From Rhodobacterales bacterium HKCCE2091 (lineage in GTDB: Bacteria; Pseudomonadota; Alphaproteobacteria; Rhodobacterales; Rhodobacteraceae), in NCBI GenBank assembly GCA_015689685.1, contig WVSL01000008.1, positions 62,001 to 126,000 of the forward strand: a DNA stretch of 64,000 nucleotides, in the 5' to 3' direction. Position numbers and translations under genes: made by a program. Numbering within the stretch: the first letter of the stretch is position 1; each line of letters begins with the position of its first letter. Below the pieces are notes generated by a model that saw nothing but the letters and a program-made list of their open reading frames with translations, was not told the origin of the DNA and did not search any database. Positions 52,575-60,701 of this stretch are shown one piece after another.

Positions 52575-53896
52575 ACGAGACCGTCGCCGCGGGGCCCGTG
52601 ACCAACCGCCGCATCCTCAAGATCGCGGTGCCCGTGGTGTTGTCGAACGCGACGGTGCCGATCCTGGGCGCGGTCGATACCGGGGTCGTGGGCCAGCTCG
52701 GCGCGGCGGCGCCGATCGGCGCGGTCGGGATCGGCGCGGTGACCCTGTCCACGGTCTACTGGATCTTCGGCTTCCTGCGGATGGGCACGGCGGGGCTGAC
52801 CGCGCAGGCGCTCGGCGGGCGCAACGCGGCGGAGGTCGCGGCGCTTCTGACCCGGGCTTTGCTGATCGGCGGCGCGGCGGGGCTGGCCCTGATCTTGCTT
52901 CAGGGCGCGGTGTTCTGGGCCGCGTTCCGGATCGCGCCGGCCTCGGACGAGGTCGAGGCGCTGGCGCGGGTCTACATGGGGATCCGCATCTGGTCGGCAC
53001 CGGCCGCCATCGCGATGTACGGCATCGGCGGCTGGCTGGTGGCGCATGAGCGCACGGTGTCGCTGTTCTGGCTGCAGATGTGGACCAACGGCGTCAATAT
53101 AGTGCTGTCGATCCTGCTGGTGCTCGGGCTCGGCTTCGGGGTCGGGGGCGTGGCGGCGGCGACGGTGATCGCGGAATGGACCGGGCTCGCCTTCGGGCTC
53201 TGGCTGACCCGCGGCGCGTTCCGGGTTCCGGCCTGGCGCGACTGGGCGCGGGTGTTCGATGCCGAACGGCTCTGGCACATGGCCGCGGTAAACACCGACA
53301 TCCTGATCCGGTCGGTGATCCTGATGGCGGGGTTCACCAGCTTTCTCTACATCGGCGCGGATTACGGCGACCGGGTGCTGGCGGCGAACCAGATCCTGCT
53401 GCAGTTCCTCTACATCACCGCCTACGCGATGGACGGCTTCGCCTTCGCCGCCGAGGCGCTGGTCGGACAGGCGCTCGGGGCGCGGGCGCCGGACCGGGTG
53501 CGGCGGGCCTCGCTCATGTCGAGCGCGTGGGGCCTTGCCACCTGCGTCGTGCTGTCGGCGGCCTTCGCCATCGGCGGCACCGCCCTGATCGACGTCATGA
53601 CCACCGCGGAGGGCGTCCGGGCCGAGGCGCGGGTCTACCTGCCGTGGATGATCGCGGCCCCCGTGATCGGCTGCGCGAGCTGGATGCTCGACGGCATCTT
53701 CATCGGCGCGACGCGGTCGCGGGACATGCGCAACATGATGGTGATCTCGGGGCTGGTCTATCTGTGCTGCCTGCTCCTGCTTCTGCCGCCGTTCGGCAAC
53801 CACGGGCTCTGGGCGAGCCTCGTGCTGTTCTTCGCGGCCCGGGGTGTGACGCTCGGCGCGCGCTACCCGGCGCTGGAGCGCGCGGCGGCGGGGTGA
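52571..53896 (+). CDS. MATE-family efflux transporter
   Basis: A 441-residue Na+- or H+-coupled multidrug/metabolite exporter with twelve hydrophobic segments. The pseudo-repeat pattern is visible in VVLSNATVPILGAVDTGVVGQ (first bundle) and MAGFTSFLYIGADYGDR and AMDGFAFAAEALVGQALG (second bundle), all characteristic of the DinF-like branch. The GTG at 52571 overlaps the thioesterase stop (GTGA) and is preferred to internal ATGs because it precedes the first membrane segment. Followed by a GC hairpin at 53904-53923. Confidence 0.92.
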   Translation: MNETVAAGPVTNRRILKIAVPVVLSNATVPILGAVDTGVVGQLGAAAPIGAVGIGAVTLSTVYWIFGFLRMGTAGLTAQALGGRNAAEVAALLTRALLIGGAAGLALILLQGAVFWAAFRIAPASDEVEALARVYMGIRIWSAPAAIAMYGIGGWLVAHERTVSLFWLQMWTNGVNIVLSILLVLGLGFGVGGVAAATVIAEWTGLAFGLWLTRGAFRVPAWRDWARVFDAERLWHMAAVNTDILIRSVILMAGFTSFLYIGADYGDRVLAANQILLQFLYITAYAMDGFAFAAEALVGQALGARAPDRVRRASLMSSAWGLATCVVLSAAFAIGGTALIDVMTTAEGVRAEARVYLPWMIAAPVIGCASWMLDGIFIGATRSRDMRNMMVISGLVYLCCLLLLLPPFGNHGLWASLVLFFAARGVTLGARYPALERAAAG

Positions 53897-53903
53897 GCGG
53901 CCT

Positions 53904-53923
53904 CGGGGGGCATCGAGCCCCCG
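53904..53923 (+). terminator. Hairpin after the MATE gene
   Basis: CGGGGG and CCCCCG enclose an 8-base loop, 7 bases after the stop. No T-run follows. Confidence 0.45.
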
Positions 53924-53982
53924 CTCGGCCGCGCGGGCACCCCTGTCCGCGGCGGCGGCGCGGGGTGTCGGTGTCGGATGCC

Positions 53983-54013
53983 TCCGGCGGGGAATATTTG
54001 AAGGATGAAGAAG
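53983..54013 (+). repeat. ATATTT dispersed element (copy 5)
   Basis: CCGGCGGGGAATATTTGAAGGATGAAGAAGC resembles the conserved core of the 30-kb repeat units and the 42.3-kb copy. It lies between the convergent MATE and pyrD genes. Confidence 0.65.
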
Positions 54014-54017
54014 CGGG

Positions 54018-55070
54018 TCAGAGCCAGGCGTCGCGGCCCGTTCCCACGGCCTCCGCGACGTTGGCGAAGCCGTCGTCGGCGAGGCGGCGTTCCAGCCCCT
54101 CGGCGATGCGGGTGACGAGCGACAGCCCGTGATAGGCGAGCGCGGTGTAGAGCTGGACCGCCGAGGCCCCGGCCCGGATCTTGGCATAGGCCTGGTCGGC
54201 GGAGGCGATCCCGCCGGTGCCGACGAGCGGCAGCCTGCCGCCGCTCAGCGCCGAGAGCTTCGCCAGCACGCGGGTCGATTTCTCGAACAGGGGCTGTCCC
54301 GACAGGCCGCCGGTCTCGCCGGCATGGGCGCTCGACAACCCGGTGCGGGCGGTCGTGGTGTTGGTCGCGATGATGCCCGATATCCCGGTTTCCCCGGCGA
54401 CGCCTGCGATGTCGGCGAGATCCGCGTCGGAGAGGTCGGGTGCGATCTTGAGGAAGACCGGGATCGGCGCGGGCAGGTCGGCGCGGGTTTCCATCACACG
54501 GCGCAGGAGGTCGCGGAGCGCGGCGCTGCCCTGCAGGTCGCGCAGCCGTTCGGTGTTGGGGGAGGAGACGTTGACGGTCGCGAAATCGACGTGGGGCCCG
54601 CAGGTCGCGAGCACGCGGGAAAAGTCCCCCGCGCGGTCCCCGCTGTCCTTGTTCGCGCCGAGGTTGAGCCCGACCGGCACGATCCGGCGCCGCGCCGCGA
54701 GCCGCGCGGCGATCGCCTCCATGCCCTCGTTGTTGAAGCCGAAGCGGTTGATCGCGGCCTCGTCCTCGGCCAGCCGGAACAGCCGCGGCCTGGGGTTGCC
54801 CGGCTGCGCGCGCGGGGTGGCGGCCCCGGCCTCGAGCCAGCCGAACCCGGCATGGGCGAGGCCGTCGAGCGCCTCGGCGTTCTTGTCGAACCCGGCAGCG
54901 AGCCCGATCGGGTTGGGCAGCGGCATCCCGGCGAGCTCGGTGGCGAGGGCCGGAGAGGTGACGGGGCCTGGGCGCAGGGTAAGCCCGGTGCGGAGCGCGG
55001 CCAGCGCCAGCATGTGCGCCCGTTCCGGATCCAGCCGGTGCATCACGGAGAGGCCGAAGCGTTCCCACAT
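54018..55070 (-). CDS. pyrD: Dihydroorotate dehydrogenase (quinone)
   Basis: A 350-residue class 2 enzyme of pyrimidine synthesis. The N-terminal helix pair ([22 protein letters not shown]) binds membrane quinone. FMN/orotate motifs are [38 protein letters not shown] (with the catalytic Ser, SSPN), ATNTT and [21 protein letters not shown]. The ATG at 55070 is typical. It starts 5 bases downstream of the DUF952 stop, so the two are probably cotranscribed. Confidence 0.95.
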   Translation of the reverse strand: MWERFGLSVMHRLDPERAHMLALAALRTGLTLRPGPVTSPALATELAGMPLPNPIGLAAGFDKNAEALDGLAHAGFGWLEAGAATPRAQPGNPRPRLFRLAEDEAAINRFGFNNEGMEAIAARLAARRRIVPVGLNLGANKDSGDRAGDFSRVLATCGPHVDFATVNVSSPNTERLRDLQGSAALRDLLRRVMETRADLPAPIPVFLKIAPDLSDADLADIAGVAGETGISGIIATNTTTARTGLSSAHAGETGGLSGQPLFEKSTRVLAKLSALSGGRLPLVGTGGIASADQAYAKIRAGASAVQLYTALAYHGLSLVTRIAEGLERRLADDGFANVAEAVGTGRDAWL

Positions 55071-55075
55071 CGCGG

Positions 55076-55411
55076 TCAGACCCGGTTCGGCAGGACGTGG
55101 CCGTCGCGGCCCCGGGGCAGGGGTTCGCTCCAGATCACGTCGGCCAGCCGCAGCGGCCCGTAGAAATGAGGGAACAGCGCGCCGCCGCGCGAGGGTTCCC
55201 ATTTCAGCGCCGGGCCGAGCGCGTCGGCGTCGAGCGCCAGGAGCACCAGCCCGTCCTCGCCGGCGAAGTGCTTCGCCGCGGTCTCGGCCACCTGCGCGGC
55301 GGTGGAGAAGTGGATGAAGCCGTCGGCCACGTCGACCGGCGCGCCCGCGGTCTCGCGCTCGGCCAGGAGCGCCGCCCATTCCCCGGGCCGGAGGATCTTG
55401 TAGATCACCAT
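55076..55411 (-). CDS. DUF952-domain protein
   Basis: A 111-residue cytosolic protein with the DUF952 pattern [45 protein letters not shown] and [15 protein letters not shown]. The fold is ADP-ribosyltransferase-like in structural reports of related proteins, but activity is not established. It is upstream of pyrD, a pairing common in alphaproteobacteria. Confidence 0.85.
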   Translation of the reverse strand: MVIYKILRPGEWAALLAERETAGAPVDVADGFIHFSTAAQVAETAAKHFAGEDGLVLLALDADALGPALKWEPSRGGALFPHFYGPLRLADVIWSEPLPRGRDGHVLPNRV

Positions 55412-55471
55412 GCCGTCCTTTTCCGGCTTCGCGCGGCCGCGTCAAGCGGGTTGACCTTCACCATCATCTAA

Positions 55472-55489
55472 CTGTCATCTGTCTGTCAT
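55472..55489 (+). promoter_or_regulatory. PHO box (PhoB-binding site)
   Basis: CTGTCAT-CTGT-CTGTCAT is an exact pair of 7-bp direct repeats spaced 11 bases apart, identical in both heptamers to the classical PhoB box. A weaker third unit, CCATCATCTAA, precedes it at 55461. It is 73-90 bases before the 5'-nucleotidase ATG. Confidence 0.85.
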
Positions 55490-55505
55490 GTAACTGGGGC
55501 GATGC

Positions 55506-55519
55506 GCGCTCTAGAGCGC
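55506..55519. promoter_or_regulatory. 14-bp palindrome in the 5'-nucleotidase leader
   Basis: GCGCTCTAGAGCGC is a perfect palindrome 42 bases before the ATG and just after the PHO box. It may be a second operator or a stem in the leader RNA. Confidence 0.4.
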
Positions 55520-55561
55520 AAGTGCCACCGCCAGCGTGCGGCAATCATCAAGGAGTAAAAG

Positions 55562-57160
55562 ATGACAGGGAACCTCTTCAGGACGACGGCGATCCTCGCG
55601 GCGCTCGGCGCAGGTGCGCCGGCGATGGCCGACACGACGCTGCACATCCTGCACATCAACGACCTGCACAGCCGGATCCAGCCGATCAACGCGTTCGATT
55701 CGACCTGCTCGGCAGAGGACGACGCAGCGGGCGAATGCTTCGGCGGCGTCGCGCGGGTCGCGAGCGCGATCAACGGGCTCCGCGAAGAACTGGCCGACGA
55801 GAACGTGATCGTCCTCGACGCAGGCGACCAGTTCCAGGGCTCGCTGATGTACACGACCTACAAGGGCGAGGTCGAGGCGGAGTTCATGGAAGCGATCGGC
55901 TTCGACGTCATGGCAGTGGGCAACCACGAGTTCGACGACGGCCCGGCGAACTTCCGGTCGTTCCTGGATCTCGTGAGCTTCCCGGTCGTCTCCGGCAACC
56001 TCGATCTCAGCCAGTCCGAGGAACTGAACGGCCAGGTCGAGAGCTACGTCGTGCTGGATGTGAACGGCACCCAGGTCGGGATCGTCTCGGCGCTCGCCAC
56101 CGACACTGCCGAGACCTCGAGCCCCGGCCCGAACGTCATCTTCCAGGACGAGATCGACGCGATCCAGTCCGATGTCGACGAGCTGACCGAGCAGGGCGTG
56201 GGCATCATCATCGCGCTGACCCATGTCGGCCTGCCGCGCGACCGGGAAATCGCGGCGGCGGTCACCGGGCTCGACCTGATCGTGGGCGGCCATTCGCACA
56301 CGCTGCTCTCGAACGCCTACGCCGACGACGCCGCCGGGCCGTACCCGACGATGGCCACCAACCCCGACGGGGTCGAGGTGCCGATCGTGCAGGCCTATGC
56401 CTACTCGAAGTACCTCGGCCACCTGGTCGCGACCTTCGACGATGACGGCAACCTGGTCTCGGCCGAGGGCGACACGATGCTTCTCGACGCCTCGGTGGAG
56501 CTCGACGCGGGCATAGCCGAGCGGGTCGCGGAACTGTCCGGCCCGATCGAGGAAGCGATGGCCGAGGTCATCGGCGAGACCGCCGACGTGATCGAGGGAT
56601 CGCGCGAGGTCTGCCGCGCCGAGGAATGCGCGATGGGCAACCTCGTCGCCGACGCGATGCTGGACCGCACCGCCGACCAGGGCGTGTCCATCGTCATCCA
56701 GAACGGCGGCGGTCTCCGGGCCTCCATCGACTCGGGCGAGGTCACCATGGGCGAGGTGCTGACGGTTCTGCCGTTCCAGAACACGCTCGCCACCTTCGAA
56801 CTGACCGGGGCCGGCGTGATCGAGGCGCTCGAGAACGGGCTCAGCCAGGTCGAGGAAGGCGCGGGCCGCTTCCCGCAGGTCGCCGGCATCTCCTACGTCT
56901 GGGATCCGGCGGCGGAGCCGGGCAGCCGCGTGGTTTCCGTCACGCTCGCGGATGGCTCCGAGATCGACCCGGAGGCCACCTACATCCTCGCCACGAACAA
57001 CTACATGCGCGGCGGCGGTGACGGCTACTCCGTGTTCGCGGCCGACGGCATGAACGCCTACGACTTCGGTCCGGGCCTCGAGCAGGTCGTCGCGGACTAC
57101 ATCGCCGAGAACTCGCCCTACCAGCCCTACACCGACGGCCGGATCTCCACCGTCGAGTAA
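55562..57160 (+). CDS. Periplasmic 5'-nucleotidase (bifunctional metallophosphatase/5'-nucleotidase family)
   Basis: A 532-residue secreted two-domain enzyme, UshA/NutA-like. A signal peptide ends near residue 23 (GAPAMA). The N-terminal metallophosphatase domain shows LHINDLHSR (D34, H36), VLDAGDQFQG (D89), VGNHEFDDG (N121, H122) and VGGHSHTLL; the C-terminal substrate domain shows IQNGGGLRASIDSGEVT and TNNYMRGGGDGYSVF. It releases phosphate from nucleotides in the periplasm. A PHO box and AAGGAG site precede it, and a strong terminator follows. Confidence 0.94.
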   Translation: MTGNLFRTTAILAALGAGAPAMADTTLHILHINDLHSRIQPINAFDSTCSAEDDAAGECFGGVARVASAINGLREELADENVIVLDAGDQFQGSLMYTTYKGEVEAEFMEAIGFDVMAVGNHEFDDGPANFRSFLDLVSFPVVSGNLDLSQSEELNGQVESYVVLDVNGTQVGIVSALATDTAETSSPGPNVIFQDEIDAIQSDVDELTEQGVGIIIALTHVGLPRDREIAAAVTGLDLIVGGHSHTLLSNAYADDAAGPYPTMATNPDGVEVPIVQAYAYSKYLGHLVATFDDDGNLVSAEGDTMLLDASVELDAGIAERVAELSGPIEEAMAEVIGETADVIEGSREVCRAEECAMGNLVADAMLDRTADQGVSIVIQNGGGLRASIDSGEVTMGEVLTVLPFQNTLATFELTGAGVIEALENGLSQVEEGAGRFPQVAGISYVWDPAAEPGSRVVSVTLADGSEIDPEATYILATNNYMRGGGDGYSVFAADGMNAYDFGPGLEQVVADYIAENSPYQPYTDGRISTVE

Positions 57161-57182
57161 GGCTGTCCCGAAAGGGTCCACG

Positions 57183-57216
57183 GGGCCGGCGCGGAACCTT
57201 CCGCGCCGGCCCTTTT
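57183..57216 (+). terminator. Rho-independent terminator of the 5'-nucleotidase gene
   Basis: A perfect 14-bp GC-rich inverted repeat (GGGCCGGCGCGGAA and its complement, 2-base gap) is followed by TTTT, 22 bases past the stop. Confidence 0.9.
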
Positions 57217-57330
57217 GCTGCGTTGCAGCATGTGCATGGCGGGTTTGGGGTTCCGGCAGTTGTGAGACTCGTTAGCGCTCACATATCCCGGGGCGAGAGG
57301 CAGTGACTCGCAAGAACAGGAGATGCACAG

Positions 57331-57492
57331 ATGACCTTTCTCGACCAGATCCGCACCGCGGCCCGCAAGCGCGCCGCATACCGCCGGACCCTTTCCGAAC
57401 TGCGCGCCATGTCGGTCGACACCGCGCTCGACCTCGACATCTATCCCGGCGACGCGGCCACCATCGCGCGCCACGCCGTCTACGGCCGCTGA
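57331..57492 (+). CDS. DUF1127-like small basic protein
   Basis: A 53-residue protein, MTFLDQIRTAARKRAAYRRT followed by LSELRAMSVDTALDLDIYPGD and ATIARHAVYGR. The helical basic start and the LxELxxM...A...DL(D/G)I pattern recall DUF1127 (YjiS-like) proteins, which in alphaproteobacteria include small RNA/phosphate-stress factors. AGGAG lies 8 bases before the ATG. Its own promoter would lie in the 115 bases after the terminator; a terminator follows. Confidence 0.8.
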   Translation: MTFLDQIRTAARKRAAYRRTLSELRAMSVDTALDLDIYPGDAATIARHAVYGR

Positions 57493-57543
57493 CGGGGCCA
57501 CCGGCACCGGGGCGACCCCGGTGCGCGGTGCCGGGACGATACC

Positions 57544-57577
57544 AACCCGCCCGACGTATCCGTCCGGGCGGGTTCTT
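57544..57577 (+). terminator. Terminator after the DUF1127-like gene
   Basis: AACCCGCCCG and CGGGCGGGTT form a perfect 10-bp stem, with a smaller inner ACG/CGT helix, followed by CTTCGTTT. Confidence 0.8.
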
Positions 57578-57644
57578 CGTTTCCGCGATGCCTCGCGGGT
57601 GCGTGGCCGTTGTCGGCGGGGCAGGGGGTGACTAGGATCGGGGC

Positions 57645-58304
57645 ATGTGCGGCCGCTTGTCCATGACCCACCCGATGGAAGCGATGGCGCGGCTGTTCGA
57701 TGCCGTGCCCTCCAACGACCTGCCGGACGGGGAGCGTTATAACGTCTGCCCGACCCAGACGCTGGCCGTCGCCACTTCGGACGAGGGCACGCGGCGGCTC
57801 AGGCCGATGCGGTGGGGATTCCTGCCGCACTGGTACAAGAGCACGCGGGACGGGCCGCTGCTCATCAACGCGCGGGCCGAGACGATCGCCGACAAGCCCG
57901 CGTTCCGGAAAGCGGTGCGCGCGCGGCGCTGCCTCGTCCCCGCGACGGGGTTCTACGAATGGACGAAGGACGCCGATGGCAACCGCCTGCCCTGGTACTT
58001 CACGCCCGGGGACGGAACGCCGCTGGTCTTCGCCGGCATCTGGCAGGACTGGGAGCGGGACGGCGAGGCCTACACCACCGTCGCCATCGTGACCTGCGGC
58101 GCGGGGCCGGTGATGTCCGAGATCCACCACCGCGAGCCGGTGCGGATCGCGCCGGAAGACTTCGCGCTCTGGCTCGGGGAGAAGGGGGAGGGCGCGGCGG
58201 TGCTGATGAAGCCCGCGCCGGACGGGCTGTACCGCCGCTACCGCGTCGATCCGAAGGTCAACTCGAATCGCGCCGAGGGACCCGACCTGGTCGAGCCCCT
58301 CTGA
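57645..58304 (+). CDS. SOS response-associated peptidase (YedK/HMCES)
   Basis: A 219-residue protein that forms a thiazolidine crosslink with abasic sites in single-stranded DNA. Active-site residues: the nucleophile C2 (exposed after Met removal), N33 in NVCPTQ, E105 in GFYEW and H161 in SEIHHREPV. The family usually has HDRMP; here it is HHREP, a mild deviation. SRAP core strands (RWGFLPHWYK, LINARAET, RCLVPATGFYEW) are intact. No SOS box is obvious upstream. Confidence 0.93.
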   Translation: MCGRLSMTHPMEAMARLFDAVPSNDLPDGERYNVCPTQTLAVATSDEGTRRLRPMRWGFLPHWYKSTRDGPLLINARAETIADKPAFRKAVRARRCLVPATGFYEWTKDADGNRLPWYFTPGDGTPLVFAGIWQDWERDGEAYTTVAIVTCGAGPVMSEIHHREPVRIAPEDFALWLGEKGEGAAVLMKPAPDGLYRRYRVDPKVNSNRAEGPDLVEPL

Positions 58305-58324
58305 CATCCGGCTCGTGCCGGGGG

Positions 58325-58627
58325 TTACTCGGTGTAGTGCGCCTCGAGCAGCGAGATGATCTCGTCGGTCATCGGCTGCGCGCCGTTCTCCGCCAGCAGG
58401 GCAACGTTGTCGGCCATCAGCGCCTCTTCGTAGGCGGCCGCGGCGGCTTCGGACGCGAGCGCAAGCTCTGCCGCGTTCGGCTGTTCCGCGTCGCGGGCCT
58501 CGATCCATGCCTGGTAGGCGACCTGCCACTCGGTGAACAGAAGGTCCGTATCGGTCGCGTCCTGGGCGGACGCGGCACCGGCAAGGGCGGCAACGGCCAG
58601 GGCTGCCGCGGTGATTACGATGCGCAT
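58325..58627 (-). CDS. Small secreted Ala/Glu-rich protein
   Basis: A 100-residue protein with a signal peptide cleaved near AASA-QD (residue 22). The mature helix (LLFTEWQVAYQAWIEARDAE, LALASEAAAAAYEEAL) is Ala-rich and acidic, perhaps coiled-coil. No family is recognised. GGGGGGAG lies 7 bases before ATG 58627. Confidence 0.65.
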   Translation of the reverse strand: MRIVITAAALAVAALAGAASAQDATDTDLLFTEWQVAYQAWIEARDAEQPNAAELALASEAAAAAYEEALMADNVALLAENGAQPMTDEIISLLEAHYTE

Positions 58628-58951
58628 GGGATCGCTCCCCCCACAATTGGATTGACTATCTCGCCCCTGCAATGTCGCCCCGGACCAAGGCGAAACTGGG
58701 GCAGCGGCGGGACAAGATTGCGCTTTCGTTTCCAATCCGTTTCTCGAAACGAAAGGGCCGGAACCCGCCTTCGCGCGTCCCGGCCCCCGACAAGGAGAGG
58801 TGCAGTCACATGACACGGGGCCACCGGCGCACCGGCGGTTGTTGCCCGCCCGGCGACAATAGCGGCAGACTTGGGCCGGAATGGGGCAGCGGCCGAAACC
58901 GGGCCGCGACCCCAGTCCTGCGCGGTGCGGGACCAGGGAAGGAATGACAGG
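58628..58951. other. 324-bp spacer with an inverted repeat, no supported gene
   Basis: It separates two divergent genes. The most notable content is the 10-bp inverted repeat at 58723-58755. A 45-codon frame from ATG 58811 has a weak AAGGAG 12 bases upstream but a low-complexity Gly/Arg sequence, so it is not called. Confidence 0.5.
58723..58755. promoter_or_regulatory. Perfect 10-bp inverted repeat (CTTTCGTTTC / GAAACGAAAG)
   Basis: The arms are separated by 13 bases, which include a further CGTTTC. The AT-rich word repeated three times in GC-rich DNA suggests an operator between the divergent small secreted protein and the M15-like gene. The regulator is unknown. Confidence 0.55.
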
Positions 58952-59593
58952 ATGCGGCGGCCCGGCAGCTATTCCAGCCTCGAAACGCTCGGCCGCGTGC
59001 GGCTGTCCCGGCACTTCTTTTTCCGCGATTTCCTGCATTCCGAGATCGGCAGCTTCCACGGCATCCCGAACCTGCCCGAGACCCCCGACCTCGCCATCGC
59101 GGCCGGCACACGGCTGTGCGAGGAACTGCTGGAGCCGATCGTCGAGACCTTCGGCCCGATCCACGTCCGGTCCTCCTACCGTTCGCCGGAGCTGAACCAC
59201 TACGGCGCCACCGTGGCGAAGCCGCAGCGCTGCGCGCGGAACGAGGCGAACTACGCCGGGCATATCTGGGACCGGCGGGACGACGAGGGCCGGATGGGGG
59301 CCTGCGCCTGCATCGTGATCCCCTGGTTCGCGGACCGCTACGAGGCCGGCCGGGACTGGCGCGACCTGGCCTGGTGGGTCCACGACCACCTGCCGTATTC
59401 CTCGGCGTGGTTCTTCCCGCGCCTCGCCGCGTTCAACCTGACATGGCGCGAGGACCCCGACCGCGCCATCGACGGCTACATGCCGCGCCGCATCCAGCTT
59501 CTGAAGGCGGGCGAGGCGCCTGCCGAACCGGCGGAGGAGCGCGCGCGCCGCTACGCGGATTTTCCACCCTTCCGGGGCATCCGTTACCCCTGA
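58952..59593 (+). CDS. Peptidase M15-like protein of unknown function
   Basis: A 213-residue protein. The segment DFLHSEIGSFHGIPNLPETPD, then LCEELLEPIVETFGPIHVRSSYRSPELN and GHIWDRRDDEG resembles the D-Ala-D-Ala carboxypeptidase/M15_3 fold, in which SSxYRSPELN and a following H...D bind Zn and substrate. No signal peptide is seen, so a cytosolic or phage-type role is possible. The catalytic geometry is not complete by eye. Low functional confidence. ATG 58952 has a weak AGGA site at 58946. Confidence 0.55.
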   Translation: MRRPGSYSSLETLGRVRLSRHFFFRDFLHSEIGSFHGIPNLPETPDLAIAAGTRLCEELLEPIVETFGPIHVRSSYRSPELNHYGATVAKPQRCARNEANYAGHIWDRRDDEGRMGACACIVIPWFADRYEAGRDWRDLAWWVHDHLPYSSAWFFPRLAAFNLTWREDPDRAIDGYMPRRIQLLKAGEAPAEPAEERARRYADFPPFRGIRYP

Positions 59594-59675
59594 CCCGCAT
59601 CACGCGGCGGTTGCCACCGGCGACGTGGCCGGTCAATCATCGGCGAAGTCGTGCCGCGTGCGGAAGGGGGAGGTC

Positions 59676-60701
59676 ATGGGTGTTTCGGGACATGCGGCGC
59701 TGATCGCCGCGTTCGTGCTGCCCTCGGCCGTTCTGGCGCAGTCGGCAGAGCTGACCACCGGAACGACGGACCACTACTTCTACGCCTCCACCAGTTTCGG
59801 TGCGATCACGCTGACCTGTTCGGAGTCGATCCCCGGCACCACCCCGCCGCCCGGCTTCGTGCAGCCGCCGTTTCCCTACGCCGTCAACCTCTGGCTGCCC
59901 GAACTCGGCGCGCCGGACGTGGTGATCGACCTCGACGGGACGGCCTACCAGTTGCCGCCCCTGTCCTCGCCCACGGGCGACGGGGCGGTGCTGGAGGTCG
60001 CGATCGGCATGGGGGATCCCCTGATCCTCGACATGCTGGACGGCGGCGCGGTCCGGGTGATCGTCGAAGGGCAGGAGATCGCGGCCTATCCCGACGACGG
60101 CTGGAACGCGATCCTGCGCGATGGCCTCGCCTTCTGCGACGCGACCGCCCGTGGCTACGGCGTGCCGGTGCCGGACTACGCGGTCGAGGTCTCCGCCCTT
60201 CTGAACGGCCCGGTCTCGACGCCCGCTGTCCCCGCAGCGCAGGACCTGGGTTACGCCCCCGCCCGCAACGCGAGCCTGCCCGCCGGCTACACGCTGGCGC
60301 CGCTCCTGCCGCTGGACGCGGAGCCGCCGGCGGCGGCCGCGGCCCATGTCGCCGACATGTGCGGCGGCGGGTTCGAGACCGATCCGGCCGGGGTCCAGGT
60401 GCTCGACATCGACGGGGACGGGCAGCGGGACTACGTGCTGAACTATTCCTACGTCGACTGCCAGGGCACGCTGACCGGGCGGGCCTTCTGCGGGGCCGCG
60501 AACTGCAGTCTCCAGGTGTTCCTGTCGAGCCGGGGCCACGCCGCGCCCGAGGAATTCCTCGGCGTCGCGCTCGACGCCGTGACGGATGCACAGGGCCGGG
60601 TCGGGCTGCTCCTGTCCGGAACCGCCTCGGTCTGCGGCGACGGCGCCTGCGACAGCCCGTACTACTGGACCGGCACCGACCTCGCGCGGCAGACCCCCTG
60701 A
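59676..60701 (+). CDS. Secreted protein with DxDGDG loop (paralog A)
   Basis: A 341-residue secreted protein (signal ends near VLAQ, residue 20). The first two thirds are beta-rich, with nothing recognised. The C-terminal part has the calcium-binding-like LDIDGDGQRDYVLNYSYVDC, then CGAANCSLQVFLSSRG and SVCGDGACDSPYYWTGTD. Its immediate downstream neighbour has the same layout. GGGGGAGG lies 3-10 bases before the ATG. Six cysteines suggest disulphides and a periplasmic or surface location. Confidence 0.7.
   Translation: MGVSGHAALIAAFVLPSAVLAQSAELTTGTTDHYFYASTSFGAITLTCSESIPGTTPPPGFVQPPFPYAVNLWLPELGAPDVVIDLDGTAYQLPPLSSPTGDGAVLEVAIGMGDPLILDMLDGGAVRVIVEGQEIAAYPDDGWNAILRDGLAFCDATARGYGVPVPDYAVEVSALLNGPVSTPAVPAAQDLGYAPARNASLPAGYTLAPLLPLDAEPPAAAAAHVADMCGGGFETDPAGVQVLDIDGDGQRDYVLNYSYVDCQGTLTGRAFCGAANCSLQVFLSSRGHAAPEEFLGVALDAVTDAQGRVGLLLSGTASVCGDGACDSPYYWTGTDLARQTP

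Noticed and set aside
57645-58304. SOS box upstream of the YedK/HMCES gene
   Set aside because: No GTTC-N7-GTTC pattern typical of alphaproteobacterial LexA sites is seen before the gene.
58811-58947. 45-codon frame ahead of the M15-like gene
   Set aside because: Low-complexity Gly/Arg content and a ribosome site too far from the ATG; its stop falls in the next gene's leader.
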